From Ottowia thiooxydans DSM 14619 (GTDB lineage: Bacteria > Pseudomonadota > Gammaproteobacteria > Burkholderiales > Burkholderiaceae_C): DNA of 64,000 nucleotides. Under the pieces are notes generated by a model, which saw nothing but the letters and a program-made list of their open reading frames with translations, made no database searches and was not told the origin of the DNA. Below, piece by piece: positions 44,670-54,611 of the stretch (positions are counted from its first letter, which is position 1; every line of letters starts with the position of its first letter). The stretch lies in assembly GCF_000422885.1 (NCBI RefSeq), contig NZ_KE383942.1:127353-191352 (forward strand). Reading direction: 5' to 3'. The position numbers and the translations under genes were made by a program.

Positions 44670-45647
44670 ATGATCAATAAATTCTTCAAACGTGTCGTAC
44701 GATTTGGCGCCGTGCTTGGGCTCGGGCTGGCAATGACCATGCCTGCACTCGCGGCGTTCCCCGAAAAACCAATCCGCCTGGTCGTTCCATTCCCGCCGGG
44801 CGGTGGAGTTGACTCGATCGCACGCGCACTGGGAACGGCCATGTCCCAGCGTTTAGGGCAGTCCATCGTCATCGACAACAAGCCCGGTGCAGGCACCATC
44901 ATCGGCACCGATGCGGTGGCAAGAAGCCCGGCTGATGGCTACACCCTGGTACTTGCCTCTTTCGCGCATGCAGTCAACCCCAGCCTGGTCGCTAAGCTTC
45001 CCTATTCCACCGACACAGGCTTCGCCCCGATCATCTTGATAGGGCGCGGCCCCAATGTGCTGGTGGTGCGCGCCGACAGCCCTTACAAGACGGTCGCGGA
45101 TGTGCTTGTTGCAGCGCAATCCAAGCCCGGGGCCTTGACATATGCGTCGCAAGGCAATGGGACCTCGGCGCATCTCGCCGGTGAGATGTTCGTCAACCTG
45201 GCAAAAGTCGAGATGACACATATCCCCTACAAAGGGGTTTCGGGTGCGATCACCGACATCATTGGCGGCCGAGTTGACATCATGTTCGCCACTTCGTCCG
45301 CCGTCTCCTCGCTTCTCTCGAACGGCAAATTACGCGCCCTCGCCGTGACGACACCCCAACGTTCTCCAGCGTTCAAGGGCATGCCCGCCGTAGCGGAAAC
45401 CGTTCCGGGCTATTCGGTAGAAAGCTGGTATGGCCTTTACGCGCCTGCTGGCACACCCGCCAATGTCATCGCCAAACTCAATGAGTCGGCCAAAGCTGCG
45501 AGTCAGACGGAGGCCTTTCGTCGCAACCTCCAGCAGGAAGGGGTGGTCGTGAGTGCGGGAAGCCCGGAAGAGCTCAACGCCTACGTACGTGGCGAAGAGG
45601 CTCGCTGGCGCAAGGTCGTCGAGACGAACAAAATCAAGATCGATTGA
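44670..45647 (+). CDS. Bug/TctC-family solute-binding protein
   Basis: The 325-residue exported protein has a signal peptide (MINKFFKRVVRFGAVLGLG, cleavage near ALA-AF). Bug signatures follow: IRLVVPFPPGGGVDSIAR, VIDNKPGAGTIIGT, SPADGYTL and LRALAVTTPQR. Its place between a Pht5-like protein and a LigJ-like hydratase suggests an aromatic di- or tricarboxylate ligand, as with the terephthalate-binding TphC of Comamonas. The LigJ-like gene begins right after its stop codon. Confidence 0.93.
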   Translation: MINKFFKRVVRFGAVLGLGLAMTMPALAAFPEKPIRLVVPFPPGGGVDSIARALGTAMSQRLGQSIVIDNKPGAGTIIGTDAVARSPADGYTLVLASFAHAVNPSLVAKLPYSTDTGFAPIILIGRGPNVLVVRADSPYKTVADVLVAAQSKPGALTYASQGNGTSAHLAGEMFVNLAKVEMTHIPYKGVSGAITDIIGGRVDIMFATSSAVSSLLSNGKLRALAVTTPQRSPAFKGMPAVAETVPGYSVESWYGLYAPAGTPANVIAKLNESAKAASQTEAFRRNLQQEGVVVSAGSPEELNAYVRGEEARWRKVVETNKIKID

Positions 45648-45652
45648 AGAAC

Positions 45653-46714
45653 ATGCAAAAAAAAGACGACATGATCATCGACTGTCACGGCCACTACACC
45701 ACTTCGCCACCGGCACTGAACGACTATCGCAAACGTCAGATCGCGGCCCTGGAAAATCCTGCGCTTCCTCCTTTGACGCCGGATTTCCACATCACGGACG
45801 ACGAAATTCGCGAGAGCCTGGAAAAAAACCAGCTGCGAATGCAGCGTGAACGTGGCGTGGATCTCACTATTTTCTCGCCTATGGCGGGCGCGATGGCACA
45901 CCACGTTGGCAGCGAGACGACCAGCCAGCACTGGACGCGCGCTTCCAACGATCTCATACATCGGGCCGTAGCGCTGTATCCAGGCCAACTGGCTGGCGTC
46001 TGCCAACTCCCTCAGTCGCCAGGAGTGAGTCCGGCCAACTGCATTGCGGAGCTGGAGCGCTGCGTGCTTGAGTTAGGTTTTGTCGGATGCAACCTCAACC
46101 CCGATCCCAGCGATGGCTACTGGACTGACCCGCCCTTGACAGCTCGGCATTGGTATCCGCTCTACGAAAAGCTTGTGGAACTGGATGTACCCGCCATGGT
46201 CCATGTAAGTTGCTCCTGCAATCCCAACTTTCATCACACGGGCGCGCACTACCTCAACGGCGACACTACGGCCTTCATGCAGTTCCTGATGTCGGACCTC
46301 TTCAAAGACTTTCCCACGCTGCGTTTTGTCATTCCGCATGGCGGCGGCGCCGTTCCTTACCACTGGGGCCGTTATCGCGGCTTGGCGCAGCAGCTCAACC
46401 GTCCGCCGCTTGAAGACATGATGAAAAATGTGTTTTTCGACACTTGCGTTTACCACCGTCCGGGCATCGAATTGCTGCTGGAAGTGGTGCCCCCTGACAA
46501 CGTCCTGTTCGCCTCCGAGATCATCGGTGCGGTGAAAGGCATCGATCCTCGCACTGGCTACCACTACGACGATACCAAGCGCTACATCGACGCTGTCGAC
46601 TGGCTCGATGTACAGCGCCGCGAGAAGCTTTTCAGCGGCAATGCACTGCGCGTGTACCCACGCCTTGCCGCGCACATGGCTCGTCACGCTAGCGCAAATA
46701 GGTCACTGGCCTGA
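45653..46714 (+). CDS. Amidohydrolase-family 4-oxalomesaconate hydratase (LigJ-like)
   Basis: The 353-residue protein belongs to the amidohydrolase-2 group and resembles LigJ. It starts with IDCHGHYTTSP (metal-binding HxH) and has VHVSCSCNPNFHHTGAHYLN, RFVIPHGGGAVPYHWGRYRG and NVLFASEIIGAVKGIDP. LigJ hydrates 4-oxalomesaconate to 4-carboxy-4-hydroxy-2-oxoadipate in protocatechuate/gallate 4,5-cleavage. ATG 45653 is given; ATG 45671, which puts IDCHGH at the extreme N-terminus, is equally possible. The aldolase for the product follows 75 bp downstream. Confidence 0.85.
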   Translation: MQKKDDMIIDCHGHYTTSPPALNDYRKRQIAALENPALPPLTPDFHITDDEIRESLEKNQLRMQRERGVDLTIFSPMAGAMAHHVGSETTSQHWTRASNDLIHRAVALYPGQLAGVCQLPQSPGVSPANCIAELERCVLELGFVGCNLNPDPSDGYWTDPPLTARHWYPLYEKLVELDVPAMVHVSCSCNPNFHHTGAHYLNGDTTAFMQFLMSDLFKDFPTLRFVIPHGGGAVPYHWGRYRGLAQQLNRPPLEDMMKNVFFDTCVYHRPGIELLLEVVPPDNVLFASEIIGAVKGIDPRTGYHYDDTKRYIDAVDWLDVQRREKLFSGNALRVYPRLAAHMARHASANRSLA

Positions 46715-46789
46715 ATTAACGAAGCAGCCGTGGTGCAGAGGGTGTGATCCCTGAACCACATGGCATTCAACATCATCTAAGGAATATTC

Positions 46790-47464
46790 ATGACCGGATT
46801 TCGAGTTCTTAAACGACGCCGCTGTGTGGATCCAGCAACGGTGGAGCGCTTTCGCGGACTTCCAGTGGCCAACATCAGCGATTCCATGCACCGCATGAGC
46901 GCAGCCGGGCCGCGACTGCGGCCTCTACACGGTGGAGGCTACCTGGCGGGCGCCGCGCTCACCGTCAAGGCACGCCCTGGCGACAACCTGATGGTTCACA
47001 AAGCGCTGGCCATGGCTGTACCGGGTGATGTCATTGTGGTGGACGCTGGTGGCGATCTCACCAACTCGCTGGTGGGCGAGCTCATGACCTCATTCGCCAT
47101 CAGCCGCGGCGTAGCCGGTATGGTCATCAATGGATCAGTTCGCGATCTGGCCACCATACGTGCAGGCCAGTTTCCAGTTTATGCGGCCGGCGTGAGCCAC
47201 CGCGGTCCGTACAAGGATGGGCCCGGGGAAATCAACGTGCCTATCGCGCTGGATGGAATGCTGATAGAGCCCGGTGATCTGATCGTCGGTGACGAAGACG
47301 GCCTGCTGTGCGTTCCCTTGGCAGACGTGGGCCGCGTGCATGCCGCAGCCGTGGCCAAGGGCAACGCAGAGGCCGCAACGCTGGCCGCCACGATCGCCGG
47401 CAAGAAAGACCTCGCTTGGCTAGATGCGGAACTGACGAGGCTGGGCTGCTACATCGAAGAATAG
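46790..47464 (+). CDS. 4-carboxy-4-hydroxy-2-oxoadipate aldolase (LigK-like, RraA fold)
   Basis: The 224-residue protein has the RraA/HMG-CHA aldolase pattern: LPVANISDSMHRM, TVKARPGDNLMVHKAL, VDAGGDLTNSLVGELM and VINGSVRDLATIRA, where Asp/Arg bind metal and substrate. LigK-type enzymes split the LigJ product into pyruvate and oxaloacetate, so the two genes form a coherent pathway end. Oxaloacetate enters the TCA cycle with the nearby fumarases. RraA proteins proper lack this gene context. Confidence 0.88.
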   Translation: MTGFRVLKRRRCVDPATVERFRGLPVANISDSMHRMSAAGPRLRPLHGGGYLAGAALTVKARPGDNLMVHKALAMAVPGDVIVVDAGGDLTNSLVGELMTSFAISRGVAGMVINGSVRDLATIRAGQFPVYAAGVSHRGPYKDGPGEINVPIALDGMLIEPGDLIVGDEDGLLCVPLADVGRVHAAAVAKGNAEAATLAATIAGKKDLAWLDAELTRLGCYIEE

Positions 47465-47564
47465 GGGCGCAGGTTCCCGTGTGAGGCAAACTGGCCCAGG
47501 GACGCCAAAGACACCCGGTCGACGCGCGGCCTGACCCTTGGGTGTTCTTCGATCGCTTAAGCGG

Positions 47565-48170
47565 TCAGTGCCTCGCCTCTTCCGCAGCTGACATCAGCTT
47601 GTCTGTATAGGCAATCGCCAATGCAGACAGCAAGAAAACAGCGTGAATCGCCGTTTGCGCGATCAGCACTTTGTCTGTGTAGTTGTCTGCGTTGATGAAG
47701 GTCTTGAGCAGGTGGATAGAGCTGATCCCGATGATCGAGAGGGCCAGCTTTACCTTCAGCACGGAAGCATTCACGTGGCTCAGCCATTCGGGTTGGTCAC
47801 GGTGGCCTTCCAGATTGAGCCTGCTGACAAAGGTTTCATAGCCCCCGATGATCACCATGATGAGCAGGTTTGAGATCATCACCACATCGATCAATGCGAG
47901 CACCACAAGCATGATGACCGTCTCGTTGAGCGAGGTCACAGGAACGGTGCTTCGGTAGCCAATCGCGTTCACAAGCAATTCCAGAGCGTGTTTATCTCCA
48001 AAAGCTGCCTGGATGAGATGCCACAACTCCACAAGGAAATGCACCACATACACGCCTTGGGCCGCAATGAGTCCCAGATAGAGTGGTAGCTGCAGCCATC
48101 GGCTGGCAAAAACCAGTGCCGGAAGAGGGCGCAGGGGACGATTTGCAGGGAATTGGACTGGGTCGGACAT
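47565..48170 (-). CDS. UPF0114 (YqhA-like) membrane protein
   Basis: The 201-residue protein has four hydrophobic segments and the UPF0114/TIGR00645 pattern: [40 protein letters not shown] and [13 protein letters not shown]. Function is unknown. It is convergent with the LigK-like gene and divergent from acetyl-CoA synthetase. Confidence 0.9.
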   Translation of the reverse strand: MSDPVQFPANRPLRPLPALVFASRWLQLPLYLGLIAAQGVYVVHFLVELWHLIQAAFGDKHALELLVNAIGYRSTVPVTSLNETVIMLVVLALIDVVMISNLLIMVIIGGYETFVSRLNLEGHRDQPEWLSHVNASVLKVKLALSIIGISSIHLLKTFINADNYTDKVLIAQTAIHAVFLLSALAIAYTDKLMSAAEEARH

Positions 48171-48375
48171 GAAATAAGGTGGATCGAAGACGAAGACGCC
48201 TCAGAACCTGATAAAAACAGTGATTGTAGAAAGTATCCGTGACAAGCCTCTCAACGCAAGGAATAGGTTGGTTGAAGGCGAAGTCAGAACTTTGTAAGAG
48301 CTCTGCCGGATGATGGCAGGGTTTAGGGTGGCGCGTGGGCGCCTGCTGTGTGCAACAACGACGGAGACAATCCTC

Positions 48376-50358
48376 ATGAGTGCCATCGAATCGGTTTTGG
48401 TTGAAAACCGCGTATTCCCTCCTGGCGAGGCCCTTACCAAGGCTGCGCGCATCTCGGGCATGTCCTCTTACGAGGCCTTGTATGCCGAAGCGGACAAGGA
48501 CCCCGAAGGCTTCTGGGGACGCCAAGCCCGGGAAAACCTGGTGTGGAACAAGCCTTTTACCCGGGTACTCGACGAATCGAACAAGCCCTTCTACAAATGG
48601 TTCGACGATGGCCAGCTCAACGCCAGTGCCAATTGCCTGGACAAGCACCTGGGTACGCCGGTTGAAAACAAGACCGCCATCATCTTTGAAGCAGATGACG
48701 GCGCCGTTACCAAGGTCACCTATAAGGAGCTTCTGGCGCGCGTTAGCCAATTCGCCAATGGGCTGAAGGCGCACGGTATCCAGAAAGGTGATCGTGTCCT
48801 GATCTACATGCCTATGACCATCGAGGGCGTCATAGCCATGCAGGCTTGCGCGCGCATCGGGGCCACACACAGCGTGGTGTTTGGTGGCTTTTCTGCCAAG
48901 GCGTTGCAAGAGCGCATCATCGACGTAGGCGCCGTTGCCGTGGTGACCGCCAACTACCAGATGCGCGGGGGCAAGGAGCTGCCTCTGAAAGCCGTGGTGG
49001 ATGAAGCGCTGAGCATGGATGGCTGTGAATCGGTTAAGAACGTGTTCGTATATGAGCGTACGTCAACGGCCTGCAAAATGGTCGCTGGGCGGGATAAAAC
49101 CTTCGCCGAGTTCCAGCAAGGTCAGTCGACTGAGTGCGCGCCGGTGGCGGTAGATGCAGAGCACCCGCTGTTCGTGCTCTACACCAGTGGCTCCACTGGC
49201 AAGCCCAAGGGCGTGCAGCATGCCACCGGCGGTTACCTGCTGTGGGCCAAGATGACCATGGACTGGACGTTCGATCTGAAAGACAACGACGTTTTCTGGT
49301 GCACTGCAGATATCGGCTGGATCACCGGCCACACCTATGTCGCCTACGGGCCACTGGCGGCGGGCGCCACTCAGATCGTGTTCGAGGGGGTGCCTACATA
49401 CCCGGATGCCGGTCGCTTCTGGCAGATGATCGAGCGCCACAAGTGCACCATCTTCTACACCGCCCCTACGGCCATTCGCTCGCTCATCAAGGTGGCGGAA
49501 ACAAACGAAAAAGTGCATCCCAAGAACTGGGATCTGAGCAGCCTTCGCATTCTTGGAAGTGTGGGCGAGCCTATCAATCCAGAAGCCTGGATCTGGTATC
49601 ACAAGCACGTGGGCGGCGAACGCTGCCCTGTGGTCGACACCTTCTGGCAAACCGAGACCGGCGGTCACGTGATTACGCCGCTGCCTGGGGCCACTCCTTT
49701 GGTGCCAGGCTCGTGCACACTGCCATTGCCGGGGATTGCGGCCGCCATCGTGGATGAGGCTGCGAACGACGTTCCCAATGGCTCCGGCGGCATTCTGGTG
49801 ATCAAGAAGCCCTGGCCCTCCATGATCCGCACGATCTGGGGCGATCCTGAGCGCTTCAAGAAAAGCTATTTCCCCGAAGAACTCAAAGGCTACTATCTGG
49901 CCGGCGACGGCGCCGTGCGCGATGCCGAGCGGGGTTACTTCCGCATTACCGGCCGTATTGACGATGTGCTGAATGTCTCGGGCCATCGCATGGGCACCAT
50001 GGAGATTGAATCAGCCTTGGTGGCCAAGACTGATCTGGTGGCTGAGGCAGCCGTGGTGGGGCGCCCGGACGACACCACCGGCGAGGCCATCTGCGCTTTC
50101 GTGGTGCTTAAACGTTCATTACCGGAAGGTGACGAAGCCCGGCAGATCGCTAAAGAGTTGCGTGATTGGGTGGCCAAGGAAATCGGGCCTATTGCCAAGC
50201 CCAAAGACATTCGCTTTGGCGAAAACCTGCCTAAGACACGTTCGGGAAAAATCATGCGACGCTTGCTGCGCAGCTTGGCCAAGGGTGAAAAAATCACCCA
50301 AGACACGAGTACTCTTGAAAACCCGCAGATCTTGACTCAGCTGGATCAAACTTACTAG
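48376..50358 (+). CDS. acs: Acetyl-CoA synthetase (AMP-forming)
   Basis: The 660-residue enzyme activates acetate to acetyl-CoA through acetyl-AMP. It shows the P-loop [49 protein letters not shown] and the C-terminal [14 protein letters not shown] with the regulatory acetyl-lysine. ATG 48376 is preceded by GGAGACA and matches family starts. It stands as a single-gene unit after a gap of about 205 bp. Confidence 0.96.
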   Translation: MSAIESVLVENRVFPPGEALTKAARISGMSSYEALYAEADKDPEGFWGRQARENLVWNKPFTRVLDESNKPFYKWFDDGQLNASANCLDKHLGTPVENKTAIIFEADDGAVTKVTYKELLARVSQFANGLKAHGIQKGDRVLIYMPMTIEGVIAMQACARIGATHSVVFGGFSAKALQERIIDVGAVAVVTANYQMRGGKELPLKAVVDEALSMDGCESVKNVFVYERTSTACKMVAGRDKTFAEFQQGQSTECAPVAVDAEHPLFVLYTSGSTGKPKGVQHATGGYLLWAKMTMDWTFDLKDNDVFWCTADIGWITGHTYVAYGPLAAGATQIVFEGVPTYPDAGRFWQMIERHKCTIFYTAPTAIRSLIKVAETNEKVHPKNWDLSSLRILGSVGEPINPEAWIWYHKHVGGERCPVVDTFWQTETGGHVITPLPGATPLVPGSCTLPLPGIAAAIVDEAANDVPNGSGGILVIKKPWPSMIRTIWGDPERFKKSYFPEELKGYYLAGDGAVRDAERGYFRITGRIDDVLNVSGHRMGTMEIESALVAKTDLVAEAAVVGRPDDTTGEAICAFVVLKRSLPEGDEARQIAKELRDWVAKEIGPIAKPKDIRFGENLPKTRSGKIMRRLLRSLAKGEKITQDTSTLENPQILTQLDQTY

Positions 50359-50465
50359 TAGGCACCTGCGCGAAACGTACTAAAAGTGCGGATCGCGCGG
50401 ATCGCTTGGTGATACCGAGCGCCGCCATAGCTAAGCTGCGGTTGCCGGCGCGGGCGAAAAGCAAA

Positions 50466-50487
50466 GCGCCGCCTCAAAGGGCGGCGC
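50466..50487 (-). terminator. Intrinsic terminator of the cytochrome c gene
   Basis: GCGCCGCC (50466-50473) pairs with GGCGGCGC (50480-50487). On the minus strand the hairpin is followed by a T-rich tract. It lies between the converging acs and cytochrome c genes. Confidence 0.65.
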
Positions 50488-50553
50488 ATCGTGCGAAATG
50501 TCAGGAGGCCAGGAGCGCGAGCAAGCGCCCCAGCTTCCTGCCTGGCAGATGAT

Positions 50554-50868
50554 TTATTTCAGCGACAAAATCCAGGTGGCCAGCGTTTTGGCTTCCGCTT
50601 CGCTCACGTTGGCATTGGGAGGCATGGGTACAGCACCCCAGGTACCAGAGCTGCCTTTCATGATTTTTCCTGCCAGCATGTCTGCCGCGCCAGCATCTTT
50701 GCTGAACTTGGCAGCTACGTCTTTGTAGGATGGGCCCACAAGTTTTTTATCGACTGTGTGGCAAGCCATGCAGTTCTTCGACTTGGCAAGAGCCTCGTTA
50801 GCCATGACCGGAGTCGAGACTGCGGTAAGGCCGGCCAGGGCAGCCAGGACGAACAAAGCGCGTTTCAT
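50554..50868 (-). CDS. Cytochrome c551/c552-type monohaem cytochrome
   Basis: The 104-residue periplasmic protein has a signal peptide (MKRALFVLAALAGLTAVSTP, cleavage near VMA-NE). It has a single haem-binding CMACH motif (C33, C36, H37) and the axial Met82 in PMPPNANVSE. It is of the size of c551/c552 electron carriers that feed terminal oxidases or nitrite reductases. Confidence 0.93.
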   Translation of the reverse strand: MKRALFVLAALAGLTAVSTPVMANEALAKSKNCMACHTVDKKLVGPSYKDVAAKFSKDAGAADMLAGKIMKGSSGTWGAVPMPPNANVSEAEAKTLATWILSLK

Positions 50869-50967
50869 GTCTTTCCTTTTTTTCGTGGGTGATTGAGCTA
50901 CATTCTCAAAACGTTATTGTATAGATGCGGGTTGACTTCAAGACCTGATCTCCTTCAAGGAAACCTG

Positions 50968-51222
50968 ATGTATTTGCTGGGTTTGGGAATCATTTTGTTG
51001 CTCTTGAAATATTTCGAGATCAGCCCTGTCGCGCAGTGGAGTTGGTGGCTCGTATTGGTGCCTTTCGCCGCAGCCATCGTTTGGTGGGCGTGGGCCGATT
51101 GGTCGGGATATACCAAGCGCAAGGCGATGGACAGGCACGATGTGCGTAAGCAGCAGCGCATCGACCGTCAACGCAAGGCCATCGGCCAGCCTACCGCCTC
51201 ATCCAAGCGGCGCCGCAATTAG
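50968..51222 (+). CDS. Small Trp-rich membrane protein (TIGR04438 type)
   Basis: The 84-residue protein has two hydrophobic segments (MYLLGLGIILLLLKYF and WSWWLVLVPFAAAIVWWAW). A very basic tail follows (KQQRIDRQRKA). This matches the small Trp-rich family found in betaproteobacteria; function is unknown. The ATG at 50968 follows CAAGGAA. It is divergent from the cytochrome c gene. Confidence 0.85.
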   Translation: MYLLGLGIILLLLKYFEISPVAQWSWWLVLVPFAAAIVWWAWADWSGYTKRKAMDRHDVRKQQRIDRQRKAIGQPTASSKRRRN

Positions 51223-51326
51223 GCGTGTGATCCATCACTCTGGCGTGGTGACCCGCCGTAACGTCCGTAGCGCTTTTGCATGCACCCTGACCACGGATAG
51301 GGTGTGTGAGCATGCACAATGCGAGC

Positions 51327-52142
51327 ATGTTGATTCATCCCCAAATTGATCCCATCGCTTTGCAAGTGGGACCCCTGGCCATCCATTGGTACGGGCTTAC
51401 CTATCTGGTCGCATTCGCGCTGTTCTTCTGGCTGGCTACACGCCGACTGAAGCACGAACCATACGCCAGCATCACCCAACCCGCCCCGTGGACGCGGCGC
51501 GACATCGAAGACTTGCTGTTTTATGGCGTCTTGGGAGTCATTGTGGGCGGGCGGATTGGCTACTGCCTGTTTTATAAGCCGGGGTATTACCTGGCGCATC
51601 CGCTGGAGATCTTTGCCATCTGGCAAGGCGGCATGAGTTTTCATGGCGGCATGCTCGGGGTCATTGGGGCGATGGTGTTGTGGGCGTATTCACGTCACCG
51701 GCCTTGGCTGCAAGTGACTGACTTGATCGCACCCTGCGTACCTCTGGGCTTGGCATCCGGCAGGGTGGGCAATTTTATTAATGGCGAGTTGTGGGGACGC
51801 CTTGCTGACCCAACGCTGCCTTGGGCCATGGTGTTTCCTGCCGCTGGCCCTGAGCCCCGCCACCCCTCCCAGGTGTATCAGTTCCTGATGGAGGGGGTTT
51901 TACTGTTCATCTTGCTGTGGCTGTACGCCAGAAAACCACGCAAGATGGGGCAAGTCAGCGGAGCGTTTTTGTTCGGCTATGGCTTGTTTCGGTTCATCGC
52001 TGAATACTTCCGCGAACCGGATGCCTTTTTAGGCTTGCAGGCGATGAGCTTGTCACGGGGGCAGTGGCTTTGCGTGCCCATGATCCTGGCCGGGATTGTG
52101 ATGTGGGTTTGGGCGAGCAAGCGCCGTGAAACCGTAAGCTGA
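51327..52142 (+). CDS. lgt: Prolipoprotein diacylglyceryl transferase
   Basis: The 271-residue inner-membrane enzyme attaches diacylglycerol to lipoprotein cysteines. It has [20 protein letters not shown] at the start, [13 protein letters not shown], the signature [14 protein letters not shown] and [16 protein letters not shown] 51327 matches the family start; a GTG at 51306 is also in frame. Confidence 0.95.
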   Translation: MLIHPQIDPIALQVGPLAIHWYGLTYLVAFALFFWLATRRLKHEPYASITQPAPWTRRDIEDLLFYGVLGVIVGGRIGYCLFYKPGYYLAHPLEIFAIWQGGMSFHGGMLGVIGAMVLWAYSRHRPWLQVTDLIAPCVPLGLASGRVGNFINGELWGRLADPTLPWAMVFPAAGPEPRHPSQVYQFLMEGVLLFILLWLYARKPRKMGQVSGAFLFGYGLFRFIAEYFREPDAFLGLQAMSLSRGQWLCVPMILAGIVMWVWASKRRETVS

Positions 52143-52218
52143 GATTCGAGGCGGCTATCGTCGCTTTAAGCCCGACAGCCTGCGGGGAACGTTTTTATTG
52201 CGTGGAGATCGGATTGGT

Positions 52219-53604
52219 ATGAACACGGAAGTCAATTCAAAGCTCACGGAAGACGCGGCGCGTTCGCCGCGTGGCACGCATGAACGCCTGGAATCACTCC
52301 TGGGGCGCAAGGGCGAAGCCTTGTCGCCGCGCGCACTGCGAAAGCTGCTGGAACAACTTCAAGCCATCATTGATCCCCGCGTAGGGGAGGTCGAGGGCGG
52401 GCGCCGCGCTCAGGCACTGATCACTTGGTACAACAAAGCCGCTCCCGGTGAAAGGCTGGATGTCTGGCTGCTGATGAGCGAGCAATTCGTAGCCGATCAA
52501 GTCAAGGCGCAGGCTGCGCAAGCACAGTACGCGTCCGCTATAGGCACTTCCGATGAGGCGGTTGCGGAGGTTCGGCTGCGGCGCGCCACGGTGTCACCGC
52601 GCCGGCGCATTCTGCAGCGGATCTCAGTATTGCCAGAAGGCGTGCGCTTCCTGGTGGACATGCGCGAACAACTGTTGCCGCATCTCAAGGCGCGCCCCAC
52701 ATTGGCCGCGCTGGACGTCGAGATGGAATACATGTTCTCGACGTGGTTTGACGTGGGGTTCCTGGAGTTGCGCCGCATGAGCTGGGATTCACCCGCCTCG
52801 CTGCTGGAGAAATTGATCAAGTACGAAGCGGTACATGACATCCGCAGTTGGGCCGATCTCAAGAACAGGCTGGACAGCGACCGCCGCTGCTACGGCTTCT
52901 TTCACCCCAGGTTGCCAGATGAGCCGCTGATCTTTGTAGAGGTTGCCATGCTTGGCGAGATGTCTGGCAGCATCACACCGCTGCTCGATGAGTCTGCCGC
53001 CCCGGCCGATCTGGCAAAAGCGACCACGGCTATTTTCTACTCCATCAGCAACACTCAGGCCGGATTGCGTGGTGTGAGTTTTGGGGATTCGCTGATCAAA
53101 CATGTGGTGGACACCCTGAAAACGGAGTTTCCGCGCCTGAAGGTCTTTGCCACGCTTTCCCCGATTCCCGGTTTGCGCGGCTGGTTGGTGAAGAACGCGG
53201 GGCGTTTGATGGAGGCCACGCCAGCCCGGGCGCAGCAATCGCTGACGCGCGAGTTGGGTGAACCTCCCACGGCAAAGAATCTACTTGCGGCCATGGATGG
53301 TGTTTCCGATATGAAAGAGAGCTCCGCGCTTCGCCACTGGTTGCTGGCAAGCGCCGCCGAATACCTGGGGCAGGGCATTGAAGGCAGCAAGCCGCTTGAT
53401 CCGGTCGCGCGCTTTCACCTAGGCAATGGTGCCCGCGTGGAACGCCTGAACTGGCTTGCCGACCCTTCCGCCAAGGGGCTCAAGCAGTCGTTTGGGTTGA
53501 TGGTGAACTATCTCTACGACCTCAATCGCCTGGACAGGCACAAGGCCTCTCTGGTGCAGGGGAAGGTGCCTGTATCCGGGCAGGTCAAGAGCTTGATGGG
53601 CTGA
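52219..53604 (+). CDS. Malonyl-CoA decarboxylase
   Basis: The 461-residue enzyme converts malonyl-CoA to acetyl-CoA and CO2. Family hallmarks are RRCYGFFHPRLPDEPLIFVE, SISNTQAGLRGVSFGDSLIK, LKVFATLSPIPGLRGWL, and a C-terminal FHLGNGARVERLNWLAD with the catalytic His. The ATG at 52219 is used; a TTG at 52198 is in frame. It is the likely MatA partner of the MatB-like synthetase encoded 6.5 kb downstream. A 162-bp tandem repeat begins at its stop codon. Confidence 0.94.
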   Translation: MNTEVNSKLTEDAARSPRGTHERLESLLGRKGEALSPRALRKLLEQLQAIIDPRVGEVEGGRRAQALITWYNKAAPGERLDVWLLMSEQFVADQVKAQAAQAQYASAIGTSDEAVAEVRLRRATVSPRRRILQRISVLPEGVRFLVDMREQLLPHLKARPTLAALDVEMEYMFSTWFDVGFLELRRMSWDSPASLLEKLIKYEAVHDIRSWADLKNRLDSDRRCYGFFHPRLPDEPLIFVEVAMLGEMSGSITPLLDESAAPADLAKATTAIFYSISNTQAGLRGVSFGDSLIKHVVDTLKTEFPRLKVFATLSPIPGLRGWLVKNAGRLMEATPARAQQSLTRELGEPPTAKNLLAAMDGVSDMKESSALRHWLLASAAEYLGQGIEGSKPLDPVARFHLGNGARVERLNWLADPSAKGLKQSFGLMVNYLYDLNRLDRHKASLVQGKVPVSGQVKSLMG

Positions 53605-53941
53605 GAAGGTGTGAACGAATCCCTCATGCCCGCCTTGGCCGCCAAAAACCACCCGCTCAGCGTTGCAAATGCTCGCCATAGCCCGAGCTATGCCTGCGCT
53701 TTGCGCCTTGATCGGGCGGCTTTTGACGGCCCTTTCGCGCACGCCGGATCCATTCCCACCTTCTGAGAAGGCGCAAACGAATCCCTCATGCCCGCCTTGA
53801 CCGCCCAAAACCACCCGCTCCGCGTTGCAAATGCTCGCCATAGCCCGAGCTATGCCTGCGCTTTGCGCCTTGATCGGGCGGCTTTTGACGGCCCTTTCGC
53901 GCACGCCGGATCCATTCCCAACTTCTGAGAAGGCGCAAACG
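53601..53941. repeat. Tandem 162-bp palindromic repeat (two copies plus a partial third)
   Basis: The unit starting CTGAGAAGG occurs at 53601 and 53763, and its first bases again at 53925, so the period is exactly 162 bp. Each unit is an imperfect palindrome around CATAGCCCGAGCTATG and holds the GCGTTGCAA...TTTGCGCCTTGAT core shared with the elements at 11118 and 57909. The first copy begins with the TGA of malonyl-CoA decarboxylase. The reverse strand carries a repetitive open frame that I regard as an artefact. Confidence 0.85.
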
Positions 53942-54277
53942 CTTTCTTCAGAAGCGCAAACAGCATCAGGGTCGGAGTGTTTCGTCGGGTGGAAAGTGGT
54001 CGGCGCTAAGGCCGTTCACTCGTTGGAGCCAAATTTTGCGCCTTGATCCCGATTTCTCGAAATGATTGTTTCCAATTCGGAGAAAGTGTTGTTCTGGTTT
54101 GGGGGTTTTAAACACCCCATTGCAGGCGCAAACTACGTCTTACGGAGCCGGCCACTAGCTTTCCAAGCAAAAAGCCTCCTCCGCGATGAGTCCAAAAAGT
54201 AAAGAGGACTCATTGAAGAGGAGGCCGCCTGATGGGCAGTCTCGCTGGACTAAAGATTCACCTTAAAGGAAAAGATC
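53942..54277. other. Gap before the twin DUF4148-like genes, containing a long leader hairpin
   Basis: No gene is supported. The main feature is the inverted repeat at 54174-54225 (separate entry). The start of the region continues decayed repeat sequence. Confidence 0.45.
54174..54225 (+). promoter_or_regulatory. Long hairpin upstream of the twin small genes
   Basis: GCCTCCTC (54174-54181) pairs with GAGGAGGC (54218-54225), and inside it ATGAGTCC pairs with GGACTCAT around a 12-base A-rich loop. No T-run follows, so it may be an mRNA leader stabiliser or attenuator for the gene at 54278 rather than a terminator. Confidence 0.5.
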
Positions 54278-54580
54278 ATGCAAGTTAAAACCATCGCCCT
54301 CGCGTCCCTGTTTTCTGTCGTTCTGGCTGGCAACGCTTTCGCAGCACAACCTGCATCTGGCGAAGGCCCACTGTTTCTGAACGAAGCGCAAGCTGTCAGC
54401 ACACTGAGCCGCGAAGCTGTGCGCCAGGAAGCCATTGCTAACCCACCCCTTGTTAACGGTTACGACTCCGTTTCCGATGCCAAGTCTGTGCGCAGCACTG
54501 CGACTCGTGCCGAAGTGCGTGAGTCCACTCGTGACGCCATTGCCCATGGCTTCCGCGTGAAAAGCGGCGAAATGGCTTAA
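54278..54580 (+). CDS. Small exported DUF4148-like protein, copy 1
   Basis: The 100-residue protein has a signal peptide (MQVKTIALASLFSVVLAGNA, cleavage after AFA). A short mature part contains two RAEVR-type segments (LSREAVRQEAI, TRAEVRESTRDAIAHGF), as in DUF4148-like proteins of Burkholderiales. The ribosome site AAAGGA precedes ATG. Function is unknown. The first 43 residues are identical to those of the next gene, showing a recent tandem duplication. Confidence 0.82.
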   Translation: MQVKTIALASLFSVVLAGNAFAAQPASGEGPLFLNEAQAVSTLSREAVRQEAIANPPLVNGYDSVSDAKSVRSTATRAEVRESTRDAIAHGFRVKSGEMA

Positions 54581-54611
54581 GTAGATAAAGAACAAATTTA
54601 AAGGAAAGATC

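Noticed and set aside
53419-53904. A 161-codon minus-strand frame with an internal amino-acid repeat
   Set aside because: The repeat is simply the 162-bp DNA repeat read in frame, and it runs antisense into malonyl-CoA decarboxylase; a spurious frame.
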